Assembly: GCA_009760855.2 (NCBI GenBank)
Contig: WPIO01000102.1
Location: forward strand, 1,366,001-1,426,000
Length of the DNA: 60,000 nucleotides
DNA from: Cristatella mucedo
Taxonomy: Eukaryota; Bryozoa; Phylactolaemata; Cristatellidae
Reading direction: 5' to 3'
Below, piece by piece: positions 48,912 through 57,238 of this stretch (positions are counted from its first letter, which is position 1; every line of letters starts with the position of its first letter). The position numbers were made by a program, and so were the translations under genes. A model generated the notes under the pieces. That model was not told the origin of the DNA and did no database searches. It saw only the letters and a program-made list of their open reading frames with translations.

Positions 48912-48989
48912 TGGTCGGAGTGGAGGGATTTGAACCCCCGACCCTCTGGACCCAAACCAGATGCGCTAGCCAGGCTACGCTACACTCCG
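48912..48989 (-). tRNA. tRNA-Pro (TGG anticodon)
   Basis: Minus-strand cloverleaf with acceptor CGGAGTG/CACTCCG, anticodon loop TTTGGGT (anticodon TGG), T-loop TTCAAAT and encoded ACCA (48912-48915). The restriction cluster starts just 56 bases past its 3' end, which is the position expected for elements that integrate at tRNA genes. Confidence 0.93.
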
Positions 48990-50842
48990 AGCGGATAAAC
49001 CCTTCTACTTAGCTTTTTGAAAAATCAACTTTTTTATAAAAATTATCACGAGGCATTGTTTTTTGCGGTTATCGTGGTATAAAAATATTAAAAAAACTAT
49101 ATTTCATATATAAAATTGACTCAATATCCAGCAACATCATATATGTGATATTATAGTTCGATTTGCGGTGCGTAAATTGTCTGCTATCCAGCTGTGTTGC
49201 TTTTGATAGATGCAAGGTTGACAAAAATTTTTAGCCCATACTAAAAAATGCCCATAAGGTAGTAAGTTTTTTTGGTGTTCAGGCTGTATTTTATGGGAAA
49301 GTGTATTATATTGCTGCAAAAGCTTTGCCATTCTTTGTTTTGCTTTAGTTGTGATGCTTTTATGTGTGCCGATTGATGTGGTTTGCATTTTATCAAATTA
49401 TAAAATAAATTCTTGATGTGGTGAAGGATTGCATCTTTAATTTTATAGCTATTGCTTATTGTTTAAGTTTATTTTGGCATTAAAGGCATTAAGAAGTTGC
49501 TACATTATATTGGCTCACAAGCGAAATGGACTTACGACTTATTCCAATATTTCATCAAAATAATTGCCGAAATATTAGCTAGATGGTGATGGCTGTATTT
49601 TAACACAATGGCAATTTGATTCAGCTGTGAATTTGTATTGTTGCTGGAATTTGGCTATTTTTAATTGGAAATAGCTACGTTAGTTAATTGATGTTATGTG
49701 GTGTTTGTTTTACGGTCGTGTGTCTATGATTGTTTTGCGTTATAATGGATTCTATGTGTAATTTCTGTTGTTATAGTTTGTCAAAACTACAGTTAATTGC
49801 TTTGTGATATAAATTTTTTGGCCATTATCACTATCTTTGGTCGCTGAGTATTGATGTCCATTGAAAATTATTAATGATTTATAGTGATTGTATTTGCTCG
49901 TTAAAGTAATATCTTTTCTGAATGATGTGCGGTTTGTGTTGTCGTTAATTCCATTGGTCTTATAATTTTATTTATTGGGTTTGGTTGTTGTTGAATTTTA
50001 TCTGTATGCTATGGCAATAAAATTATCTTTTGGCTGACTTGCCTAATTTTTACCTTATTTAAATTGTGTTGTTTGGTTGTTGTTTATTTGTGCTGCGTGG
50101 TAGCTACGATATGTCTTCAAAAGATATGGCAATAAACTGCATGGTTTGCTGTTTATTTTTTGTTACATATTTCTTTTGTGCCGTGATGGTTGCTAAGGTT
50201 TTGGATTGTTGAAGGGCGATAGTGTGTATTTTTTGCTGCGGCAAGAGCACGCGAGGGCTATTATATAAAGCGGAATCAAAATCATGATCTGTGCTTTTGT
50301 GGTCGCCATCATTTCCTTCCTTTTTTGCTATTTTTTGTTTTGCAGTTTTTCTGGGTCTCAACTACAGGGAATTTCTCTACCTTGGTGTCGTCATAGTTAC
50401 GGCCGCCGCTTACTGGGACTTAATTTCAGAGCTTGCAACCCTCCACTTAATCTTCCAGCACTGGGCAGGCGTCAGACCCTATACTTCCTATCATCGATTT
50501 TGCAGAGTCCTGTGTTTTAGTAAACAGTCGCCACCCTTTATGCTTGCCTATGATGAGCGTTGCCTGCGTTTTTTGCTATGATTGCTGTTTTTGTTTATTA
50601 TTATTATGATCGGCTTTTTGTGGTTAGTTAATTTATTTAGTTTTATTTTGCATCTTTTGCGTTGAAAATCTTGCTTGGGTTCTTATGTTGTTGCTTGTCA
50701 ATCCAATACTGCCGCCGTGATCAATAGCTATATTACTTTAATGAATTTGTTGATTTGCTATCTCATTTTAATGATGTTTCTATGTTATATTCAACACAAA
50801 AGCACCCCCTCTAAAATGATGCACTTGTAGTTTACTGGCTTG
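48990..50842. other. 1.85-kb spacer holding a 23S rRNA fragment
   Basis: Only the minus-strand 23S rRNA piece at 50362-50537 is recognisable. Short frames (49137-49388, 50104-50361, 50284-50581) are noise or antisense to the rRNA piece. Confidence 0.6.
50362..50537 (-). pseudogene. fragment of 23S rRNA gene (domain IV region)
   Basis: Read on the minus strand it contains CGACTGTTTACTAAAACACA, then GGTCTGACGCCTGCCC, GTGCTGGAAGATTAAGTGGA and GGCGGCCGTAACTATGACG. These are hallmark 23S segments in the correct order (roughly E. coli positions 1755-1955). Substitutions in otherwise invariant sites and abrupt loss of similarity on both sides show that it is a partial, non-functional copy. It includes the region corresponding to the I-CeuI target, at 50376-50400, here degenerate. 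Confidence 0.9.
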
Positions 50843-51505
50843 CTAGTTAATTACCAAATTAGAGCTGTTTGTATTGGTTCTGCTTAGTATAAAAAATATC
50901 TCATCAGCAAAAAGTGATGGTATTCTTTTTAGGTCGTATATATTGCACATTTCGCCATTTTTATTATAATAAACACCCCGTTCTATAATTATGCGATTCA
51001 TGAGACACATCTCCATAAATTCTCTGATGGAGCATTGACGAAGTAGTCCCGTTGTGTGCCAAAACTCCCCGTCTGGATAAGACAATCTGCCGTGCAATAA
51101 AAAATGTATTCTATTTTTCCAGGTAGAAATATTGTGCATTTTAATCAGTAGGTGGTTTGCCGCCTCTAGGCACGCGGCCATAATTAACTCTATATCAAGA
51201 TAGTAAAAAATCGCGTCATCTGCAATTATTAGATCGTATGAAGATGGCTCTATTCTGCTATCTATTGGGTCGCCCATGATAAATTTTATTCCAGCACGAG
51301 AGGCTTCTTCAGAAAGCACTATCGATCGTGCCATGATGGTGACTTTGCATTTTTTTACATCTCGCAAGTATCTAACCATATCTATGTTGTTTGGGTATAA
51401 AACCAAAACTGAAATCTCGCTTGCAACCAAGTTTATTAAATGCCAATCCCTTGGCTCTAGCTCCATTATTTCATCTTTTGCTTCAGGATTGATCATGTGC
51501 AACAT
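50843..51505 (-). CDS. MetW-like protein with degenerate SAM site
   Basis: 220 aa. The C-terminal half follows MetW methyltransferases: YDLIIADDAIFYYLD, then KMHNISTWKNRIHFLLHGRL and a conserved CSIREFMEM strand. The N-terminal SAM loop, usually VLDLGCGDG, reads VLVLYPNN, so cofactor binding is doubtful. MetW with MetX makes homoserine esters in the methionine pathway; no metX is nearby. It starts one base after the glutamate dehydrogenase stop and is probably co-translated with it. Confidence 0.6.
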   Translation of the reverse strand: MLHMINPEAKDEIMELEPRDWHLINLVASEISVLVLYPNNIDMVRYLRDVKKCKVTIMARSIVLSEEASRAGIKFIMGDPIDSRIEPSSYDLIIADDAIFYYLDIELIMAACLEAANHLLIKMHNISTWKNRIHFLLHGRLSYPDGEFWHTTGLLRQCSIREFMEMCLMNRIIIERGVYYNKNGEMCNIYDLKRIPSLFADEIFFILSRTNTNSSNLVIN

Positions 51506-51506
51506 T

Positions 51507-54500
51507 CTAACTTTCTTGCATAATTGCCTCGTATATTAGTGTCATGCGGTGCAAAATTAAATGTAGTACTGTGGAGTTTTTGTCTGTCAGTCTTTTTACA
51601 TTTATACAGAAATTTAAGCTATCTACAAATAAAGGCGAGGTATACTTTTGCTTAATACATTCTATCGCATCATCAATGCTGTTTATTTTACTAATATCAA
51701 CTTGCTGAATAATGTGAGCGGCGATAATGGATTGATAATTAATGATTTGATGGATTGCGTTAAGTGCTGATATTTGTTCCCAATATTCATCCGCCTGTGC
51801 AAAATCTAATGTCGCTTTGCTGTGGACGGAATCTAGCATTTGATCTACAGCACCATAAAAATATTCTGCAATTTCTATTGATTGATGGCTGTTGACGGAG
51901 ACGTATACCACAGTTAAGATTGGCTTAAAGCATTCTATAGAGGCCATAATTCTAGCAAGGTCTTCTGCTAGGCCAAGATTTTGATATTGTCTTGATATAT
52001 CTGTAAATTTTAAGGCATAATTTTTTTCTGCCGAGCTTTGTTGTAGTAGATTTTTTGCCTGAGATAACTTGCTATGATTATCACCATCTTTAATAATGTC
52101 GGAACCATAAAGCATTACAAGCCTACAGATTAGTCTTTCTATAAATTGAGCAATATTAATATGTAATCTATATTTAATGCTTATGTTGGCTGTATTCATT
52201 AGATCTATGCTGCGCCATATATCTTTTATTTTAAAGATATCTATTACCATCAAATAGGCCCTAACAACAGTTTCCATATCTGCTCCAGTGATGTTTATTA
52301 TGTCGTTCATTGCAGCCGGCCCAAGTCTGTTGACTATTTCGTTAACAATTGTAACTGTTATGATTTCTTTTTTTAGCTGATGCTTAGAAATGTTTGCTGA
52401 ATAGGCTTTTTGCAAAGTGGATGGAAAGTATTCATAAAGATATTGTTGTGCTATTTTATCTGAAAAAATTTCAGATTTGATAATGGTTTTATGCAGCATT
52501 ATTTTGCTATAGCTGATAATAATTGCCATTTCTGGCCTTGTAAAGCCTATATTTGCCGCATCTCTCCTGGTTATTTCTCCGCTGTCTGGAATGTATTCTA
52601 GCTTGGCGTCAAGTATTCCAGATTTTGTAAGATGATTAAGTAGTGCCTTTATTCTCATTCTGTAACTTAGGCCATCCATTTGTTTGGCTATGCTGATGGC
52701 TTGAGTTTGAAGGTAATTGTTATGTAGAACCAAATCGCTAATTTCTGTTGTCATTTCGGCTAAGATGGAATTTCTTTCGCTTGTTGTTATGTAGCCATTT
52801 TCCTGTATTTGATTGAGAAGAATTTTAATATTTACTTCATGATCAGAGCAGTCAACTCCTCCAGAATTATCTATAGCATCTGTATTTAGTCTTCCGCCAA
52901 GTAGGGCGTATTCAATTCTGCCCAGCTGCGTGAATCCCAAATTACCTCCTTCGCCAACACACAGAGCACGCAGATCTGAGCCGTTAATTCTTACCGGATC
53001 GTTAAAGGAGTCTTTAACTTGGTCGTTACCTTCGGATGATGATTTAACGAAAGTTCCAATGCCTCCATTCCAAAACAAGTCTACTCTTGCGCGTAAGATA
53101 TATTTAATTAGCTCGTTTGGAGATATGGTTTGCAGTGCTTCCGGCAAGTCCAAAACTTCTTTCATTTCTTTACTTACGGAAACGTCCTCTCCAAATCTGG
53201 CAAAAACCCCACCGCCACCGCTGATGGCTTTTGGATCATATTTTGCCCAAGATGCCTCTGCTGCTTTAAATAATCTTACCCTTTCTGTGTAGCTTTTTTC
53301 CATATCTGGATAGGGGTCAATAAAGATGTATTCATGATTAAAGGCAGCAATAAGTTGGATTTTTTCACTGTAAAGCAAGCCATTTCCAAATACATCGCCG
53401 TTCATACTGCCAATTGCGATGGTGGAAATTGGATCTTCTGCTTTTTTACCTAATTCCAACAAATGACGCTTCACTCCTTCCCAAGCACCGCGGGCTGTAA
53501 TTCCTATTTTTTTGTGATCGTAGCCATTGCTACCCCCAGAAGCAAAGGCGTCCTTTAGCCAAAAATTATATTTCTCCGATATTGCATTCGCAAAGTCAGA
53601 AAAAGTTGCAGTTCCTTTGTCGGCAGCTACAACTAAATATGGATCATTTTCATCATATTTTACAATCATTTCGTTTGTGGAAATCTGGCCGTCTATAACA
53701 TTGTCAGTTATATCTAATATGCCGGAAAGAAAGCATTTATAGCAATCTATCGCATAGTCTAGTGCTTTATTTTTACTCTTAATAAAAAATCCACCCTTTG
53801 CACCAGTTGGCACAATGATTGTATTTTTTACAACTTGTGTTTTCATTAATCCCAAAACTTCTACTCTGTAGTCCTGTCTGTCAGACCACCTAATTCCACC
53901 TCTGGCAATTTTGCCGCCCCTTAAGTGTATGGCTTCAAAATCCTCCGAATATACAAAAATTTCTGCAAATGGAACTGGCTTTGGCATTTCTGTAATTAGG
54001 GAGCTTTTGAATTTTAGTGATATAAATTTAATATCGCGTGGTCTAGATTCATGTTTAACAAAAAAGTTGGTTCTGATGGTTGCGATTAGTAGATTTAACA
54101 GCGATTGCAAGGTGTTTGTGGTGCTGGTTGGCAATTTTTTTGCAATTATTTCTTTTTGTAAATCGGATATCATTGTTTCATGTTTTCCTCTTTCTGTTTC
54201 GCTCAATTCAGGGTTGAATTTTTGCACAAAAGCCATCATTATTTTATTTAATATGACGGATTCTTTGGCTATTCCATTAATTAAAGAATAGTAGCTGTGA
54301 GAGCTAATTTGCACCAAGTATTTGCAATAAGCACGGATAACATTTATGTGTTTTTCCTTAATGCCCTCGTAATGAATTAGGTAGCTTAGTATGTCGTTGG
54401 TGATTTTTTTATTCAGCAAAAACTCAAAATAATTGCTTAATTGAGTCACGTTGACCGTTAATTCTGCAATATTTGTTTTTTGCACTAATTTGTATTGATG

Positions 54501-54815
54501 AAAATGTAAATTTCCAGCTGGATGTTGAATATTTCTATTGGCCGTAGATTCTATTGTAAAGCCAAGATTTCCAAATGCGTTAACCGCAGCAGATAAATCA
54601 AAATCATCAAGTTTTTCAGGAGAGTAGATGGAAGCACTGTAGGCAATATCTGTAACAGAAGTTTGTACAAATGAGGCAATATGAACATTTTGCATAAGGG
54701 CGATTGATGCCTTGTTTGGGTCGAAATTTTGGGTTAGGTTGCTTTCGCTGGGAGCGTTTTCAAAAGCTGATAACATTTCTGCTTTACTGATGGATGATTC
54801 TTGGTTGGTGGTCAT
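51507..54815 (-). CDS. large NAD-specific glutamate dehydrogenase, N-terminally short
   Basis: 1102 aa, against roughly 1500-1650 for the bacterial large class. Deaminates glutamate to 2-oxoglutarate, a main carbon entry in Rickettsiales. The catalytic core is clear: HLRGGKIARGGIRWSDRQDY, QVVKNTIIVPTGAKGGFF with the catalytic Lys, and the nucleotide-binding region GSMNGDVFGNGLL. The C-terminal helical domain is complete. What is missing is about 500 N-terminal residues of ACT-like regulatory domains. I see no remnant of them upstream (54816-55639). Co-transcribed with the MetW-like gene. Confidence 0.9.
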   Translation of the reverse strand: MTTNQESSISKAEMLSAFENAPSESNLTQNFDPNKASIALMQNVHIASFVQTSVTDIAYSASIYSPEKLDDFDLSAAVNAFGNLGFTIESTANRNIQHPAGNLHFHQYKLVQKTNIAELTVNVTQLSNYFEFLLNKKITNDILSYLIHYEGIKEKHINVIRAYCKYLVQISSHSYYSLINGIAKESVILNKIMMAFVQKFNPELSETERGKHETMISDLQKEIIAKKLPTSTTNTLQSLLNLLIATIRTNFFVKHESRPRDIKFISLKFKSSLITEMPKPVPFAEIFVYSEDFEAIHLRGGKIARGGIRWSDRQDYRVEVLGLMKTQVVKNTIIVPTGAKGGFFIKSKNKALDYAIDCYKCFLSGILDITDNVIDGQISTNEMIVKYDENDPYLVVAADKGTATFSDFANAISEKYNFWLKDAFASGGSNGYDHKKIGITARGAWEGVKRHLLELGKKAEDPISTIAIGSMNGDVFGNGLLYSEKIQLIAAFNHEYIFIDPYPDMEKSYTERVRLFKAAEASWAKYDPKAISGGGGVFARFGEDVSVSKEMKEVLDLPEALQTISPNELIKYILRARVDLFWNGGIGTFVKSSSEGNDQVKDSFNDPVRINGSDLRALCVGEGGNLGFTQLGRIEYALLGGRLNTDAIDNSGGVDCSDHEVNIKILLNQIQENGYITTSERNSILAEMTTEISDLVLHNNYLQTQAISIAKQMDGLSYRMRIKALLNHLTKSGILDAKLEYIPDSGEITRRDAANIGFTRPEMAIIISYSKIMLHKTIIKSEIFSDKIAQQYLYEYFPSTLQKAYSANISKHQLKKEIITVTIVNEIVNRLGPAAMNDIINITGADMETVVRAYLMVIDIFKIKDIWRSIDLMNTANISIKYRLHINIAQFIERLICRLVMLYGSDIIKDGDNHSKLSQAKNLLQQSSAEKNYALKFTDISRQYQNLGLAEDLARIMASIECFKPILTVVYVSVNSHQSIEIAEYFYGAVDQMLDSVHSKATLDFAQADEYWEQISALNAIHQIINYQSIIAAHIIQQVDISKINSIDDAIECIKQKYTSPLFVDSLNFCINVKRLTDKNSTVLHLILHRMTLIYEAIMQES

Positions 54816-55639
54816 GTAACTTATAAATAAAATATGACATTTTTGCGTTATTGGCGGTAAACTTTGTGCTATAACACTTCAGCGTAGATAGTCTCAATGA
54901 ATAAATAATCTATTAGTCAAGAGTATTTTTTTGCCAATCATGCCGCACTGTTTTGCGATTGTTGTGGAATTTTTGCTTAATTTGGGCTTTTAGCTGTATG
55001 GGTCAATTTATTGCTAGAGTATTTCTCTGTTTTTAATAAAGAGGTGCAGTATGTGATTTGTGTAATTTTGTTTGGTGAGGTGGTTAAAGTTTGTGAATGA
55101 TTTTTTTAAATAGTGTAATCGCAATAAATTCTTTCGGTCGCGACATAGCGTTGCCCGAAATGCCGGAATAAATCTTGCTTAAGCTGTTTTTAATTGCGAT
55201 GATGATGTTTTGTTGTTATGTTTGGCTATTATCTTTATTCTGCTGATTTGCTGCAGTGGCAAATTTCTACTTTAATAAACAATGAAATGCAGTCTATTAT
55301 TCAATATTTCTATCCATTCTAAATAGAATAGAAATACAGTTATTCTGTAAAATTTGTTTAATTATCTTTTGCCGCTCGGTGATTTGTCTAGCTGGCATGT
55401 ATTTTGATATATTGTATTTGAAAATTACTAAAAATAATAATTTACAATATTAATTTATACCTAATTTTCGTTTCATTTTTCTGCATTTACATTTTTAAAA
55501 GTGTTGTTTTCTCGATTGCTTTTTGTGCACGAGGTCTATCTTTTGCTTCTTGTTTTATATATTGCTTCAGAAGACTTTTGTGGCTGGTATTTTGTTGTTA
55601 ATTGGGTAATTAATAGCCTTGATGTAAGATGAATATTTC
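54816..55639. other. spacer upstream of the dehydrogenase
   Basis: About 820 AT-rich bases. A GC-richer patch at 55135-55175 was examined for rRNA or tRNA similarity without result. No remnant of the lost dehydrogenase N-terminus was found. Confidence 0.4.
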
Positions 55640-56569
55640 TTATTTACTCCTGATGGCTGCAATTAATTCTCTATGAATTGCTGGATTTGTTGCAACTAGT
55701 CCATTTATTTCTTCTAATTTTTGATGATTAATAGGGTTTCCTTCCAAGTCTGTTATTATGGCACCAGATTCTTCTGCCATCATAATTGCTCCAGCTATTT
55801 CAGAAAAATCGACAATATTCATACAAATTGCAGCTTCGGCCTTGCCAGATGCCACATATGCTATGGAGGTTTGGTTGTCGTTATAATGCTGCGCGTTATG
55901 CACCATTAGGGCAAGATTTTTAACATTAATGGCGGCAGATTTAAGGCTTTCAATATCACCTTTCTCCATTTTTCTTTTTTTAATTGCAGTTTCTAGTCCG
56001 TTGATTATTATAGTTGAAGTGCCAAGTTTTCCGTTTGCTGAAACCTTCATAATTCTTTCGTTCAGAAAGGCTTTTTCGCCTCTGGTTGCGCTGTACCATC
56101 TGTCGTTTGCAACTTCATAGATGCAGGCATGCGATGTGATGTATTTGTTGTTTGATGAATCGTAATGTTGCATTGCCGCTCCAATACTAAATACAGTTAA
56201 AGATCTTGTAAAATTGGATAGACTTGAGATTGGCGTAAGTAAGAATCTGCCAATGTTTTCATTTGTTTTAAATTCAGTTGTTTCCAATTCTTCCTCCGTT
56301 GGTGGTAAAGAGGTTGGAATGAATGTTGACAGCCCATTTTTAATGCCAAAAACTGAAGTTGGTTGCACTACTACATGAAATTTGGAAATGTTTTTCTTGA
56401 TGTAGGTTGTCATCAGTTCGGCCGTTTTTTTGTAACAAGCAAAGGCAAAGTTACCAGCACTGGTTATTGAAGTTTGCAGCCTTTCAAGTTCAGCAAAGTC
56501 TCTGGCTACTATTTTACAGCCCATGCCGATTATTTCTTGCAGCTGTTCTATTATTTTTTTATTATGCAT
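55640..56569 (-). CDS. inositol monophosphatase-like protein lacking catalytic motif
   Basis: 309 aa of the SuhB/IMPase fold. The second family motif is recognisable (VDFSEIAGAIMMAEESGAII then TDLEGNPI), as is ACIYEVANDRWYSATRGEKAF. The metal-binding WxxDPIDGTxNF motif instead reads FLLTPISSLSNF (109-120), so both aspartates are lost and phosphatase activity is unlikely. In many bacteria SuhB also acts as an RNA polymerase/NusA-associated rRNA factor without catalysis; such a moonlighting role could explain retention. It follows the small gene 56573 after 3 bases. Confidence 0.8.
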   Translation of the reverse strand: MHNKKIIEQLQEIIGMGCKIVARDFAELERLQTSITSAGNFAFACYKKTAELMTTYIKKNISKFHVVVQPTSVFGIKNGLSTFIPTSLPPTEEELETTEFKTNENIGRFLLTPISSLSNFTRSLTVFSIGAAMQHYDSSNNKYITSHACIYEVANDRWYSATRGEKAFLNERIMKVSANGKLGTSTIIINGLETAIKKRKMEKGDIESLKSAAINVKNLALMVHNAQHYNDNQTSIAYVASGKAEAAICMNIVDFSEIAGAIMMAEESGAIITDLEGNPINHQKLEEINGLVATNPAIHRELIAAIRSK

Positions 56570-56572
56570 GGA

Positions 56573-56896
56573 TTAAAAAGATTCTTTTTTTAGTGATTGC
56601 TGCAGTCCTTTTATATTGCCAGAAACATATTTTGCAAGAGTTTTGTCGTTATCAGATATGGCACCAACATCAACCAGCTGACCAAAAAGATCTTTCAGTT
56701 TTTTGTCGAATCCCTTCATTAGTCTTAGAAGTTTTTCCTGTGTTTCAGTTTCAGGTTGCTCTGTTCTGTTGATAAAATCAAAAGCCACCCTGGCGTCTCT
56801 TAGGCTTTTGTCTTCTTTTTTTAACTTGATTCTTGAAGCCCTGCCATTGGCAGAGTTAACACCAACGAATCCAGCTTCGTAAGCACCCTGTAACAT
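56573..56896 (-). CDS. hypothetical small protein upstream of the IMPase-like gene
   Basis: About 107 aa from the ATG at 56896, chosen because GGAGG stands directly before it; the longer frame begins at 56923. Charged and helical (LKKEDKSLRDARVAFDFINR, then KLLRLMKGFDKKLKDLFGQL). No domain recognised. Forms an operon with the IMPase-like gene. Confidence 0.55.
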   Translation of the reverse strand: MLQGAYEAGFVGVNSANGRASRIKLKKEDKSLRDARVAFDFINRTEQPETETQEKLLRLMKGFDKKLKDLFGQLVDVGAISDNDKTLAKYVSGNIKGLQQSLKKESF

Positions 56897-57238
56897 CTCC
56901 CTCCAAAGATTATATAAAAACAACTCACGCCAAACTCAAAATCAAGAGCTAGCAAAAAAGATCCTCTTATGCCATGGTCTTTAAAGTCAAGAGTTTTTGA
57001 AATTTATTTTTACACATCAAGTCCAATATGATAAATAATATAAATGTTTTGGTTTCAATGTAATACTTTCAATGGAATATCTAAAAATTTTTATTATCAT
57101 AAGTTGTGTAAAAGTGAATTATAATATGGAATAAATGCCATTTATCTTTTTATGTAAATATATCTTGATTTTTGTTGTTATGGCTTTAAATGGGTTGTAT
57201 ATAAGTTTTTTAAGTTGTTTTTAACTCTGGAGGTTTTT
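56897..57238. promoter_or_regulatory. divergent upstream region of ftsZ
   Basis: A TATAAT hexamer at 57120-57125 lacks a good -35 box. A strong Shine-Dalgarno, GGAGG at 57228-57232, lies before the ftsZ ATG at 57239. No CtrA-type site (TTAA-N7-TTAA) was confidently seen. Confidence 0.35.

Noticed and set aside
46078-48989. Direct repeat of the tRNA-Pro 3' end marking the far attachment site
   Set aside because: I looked for the T-arm/acceptor sequence on the far side of the restriction cluster and found no copy in the window.
48749-49012. Plus-strand open frame across tRNA-Pro
   Set aside because: It reads through the antisense of the tRNA gene and has no other support.
50284-50581. Plus-strand open frames overlapping 50284-50581
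   Set aside because: They are antisense readings of the 23S rRNA fragment.
55135-55175. GC-rich patch suspected to be rRNA or tRNA scar
   Set aside because: No cloverleaf or conserved rRNA segment could be matched.
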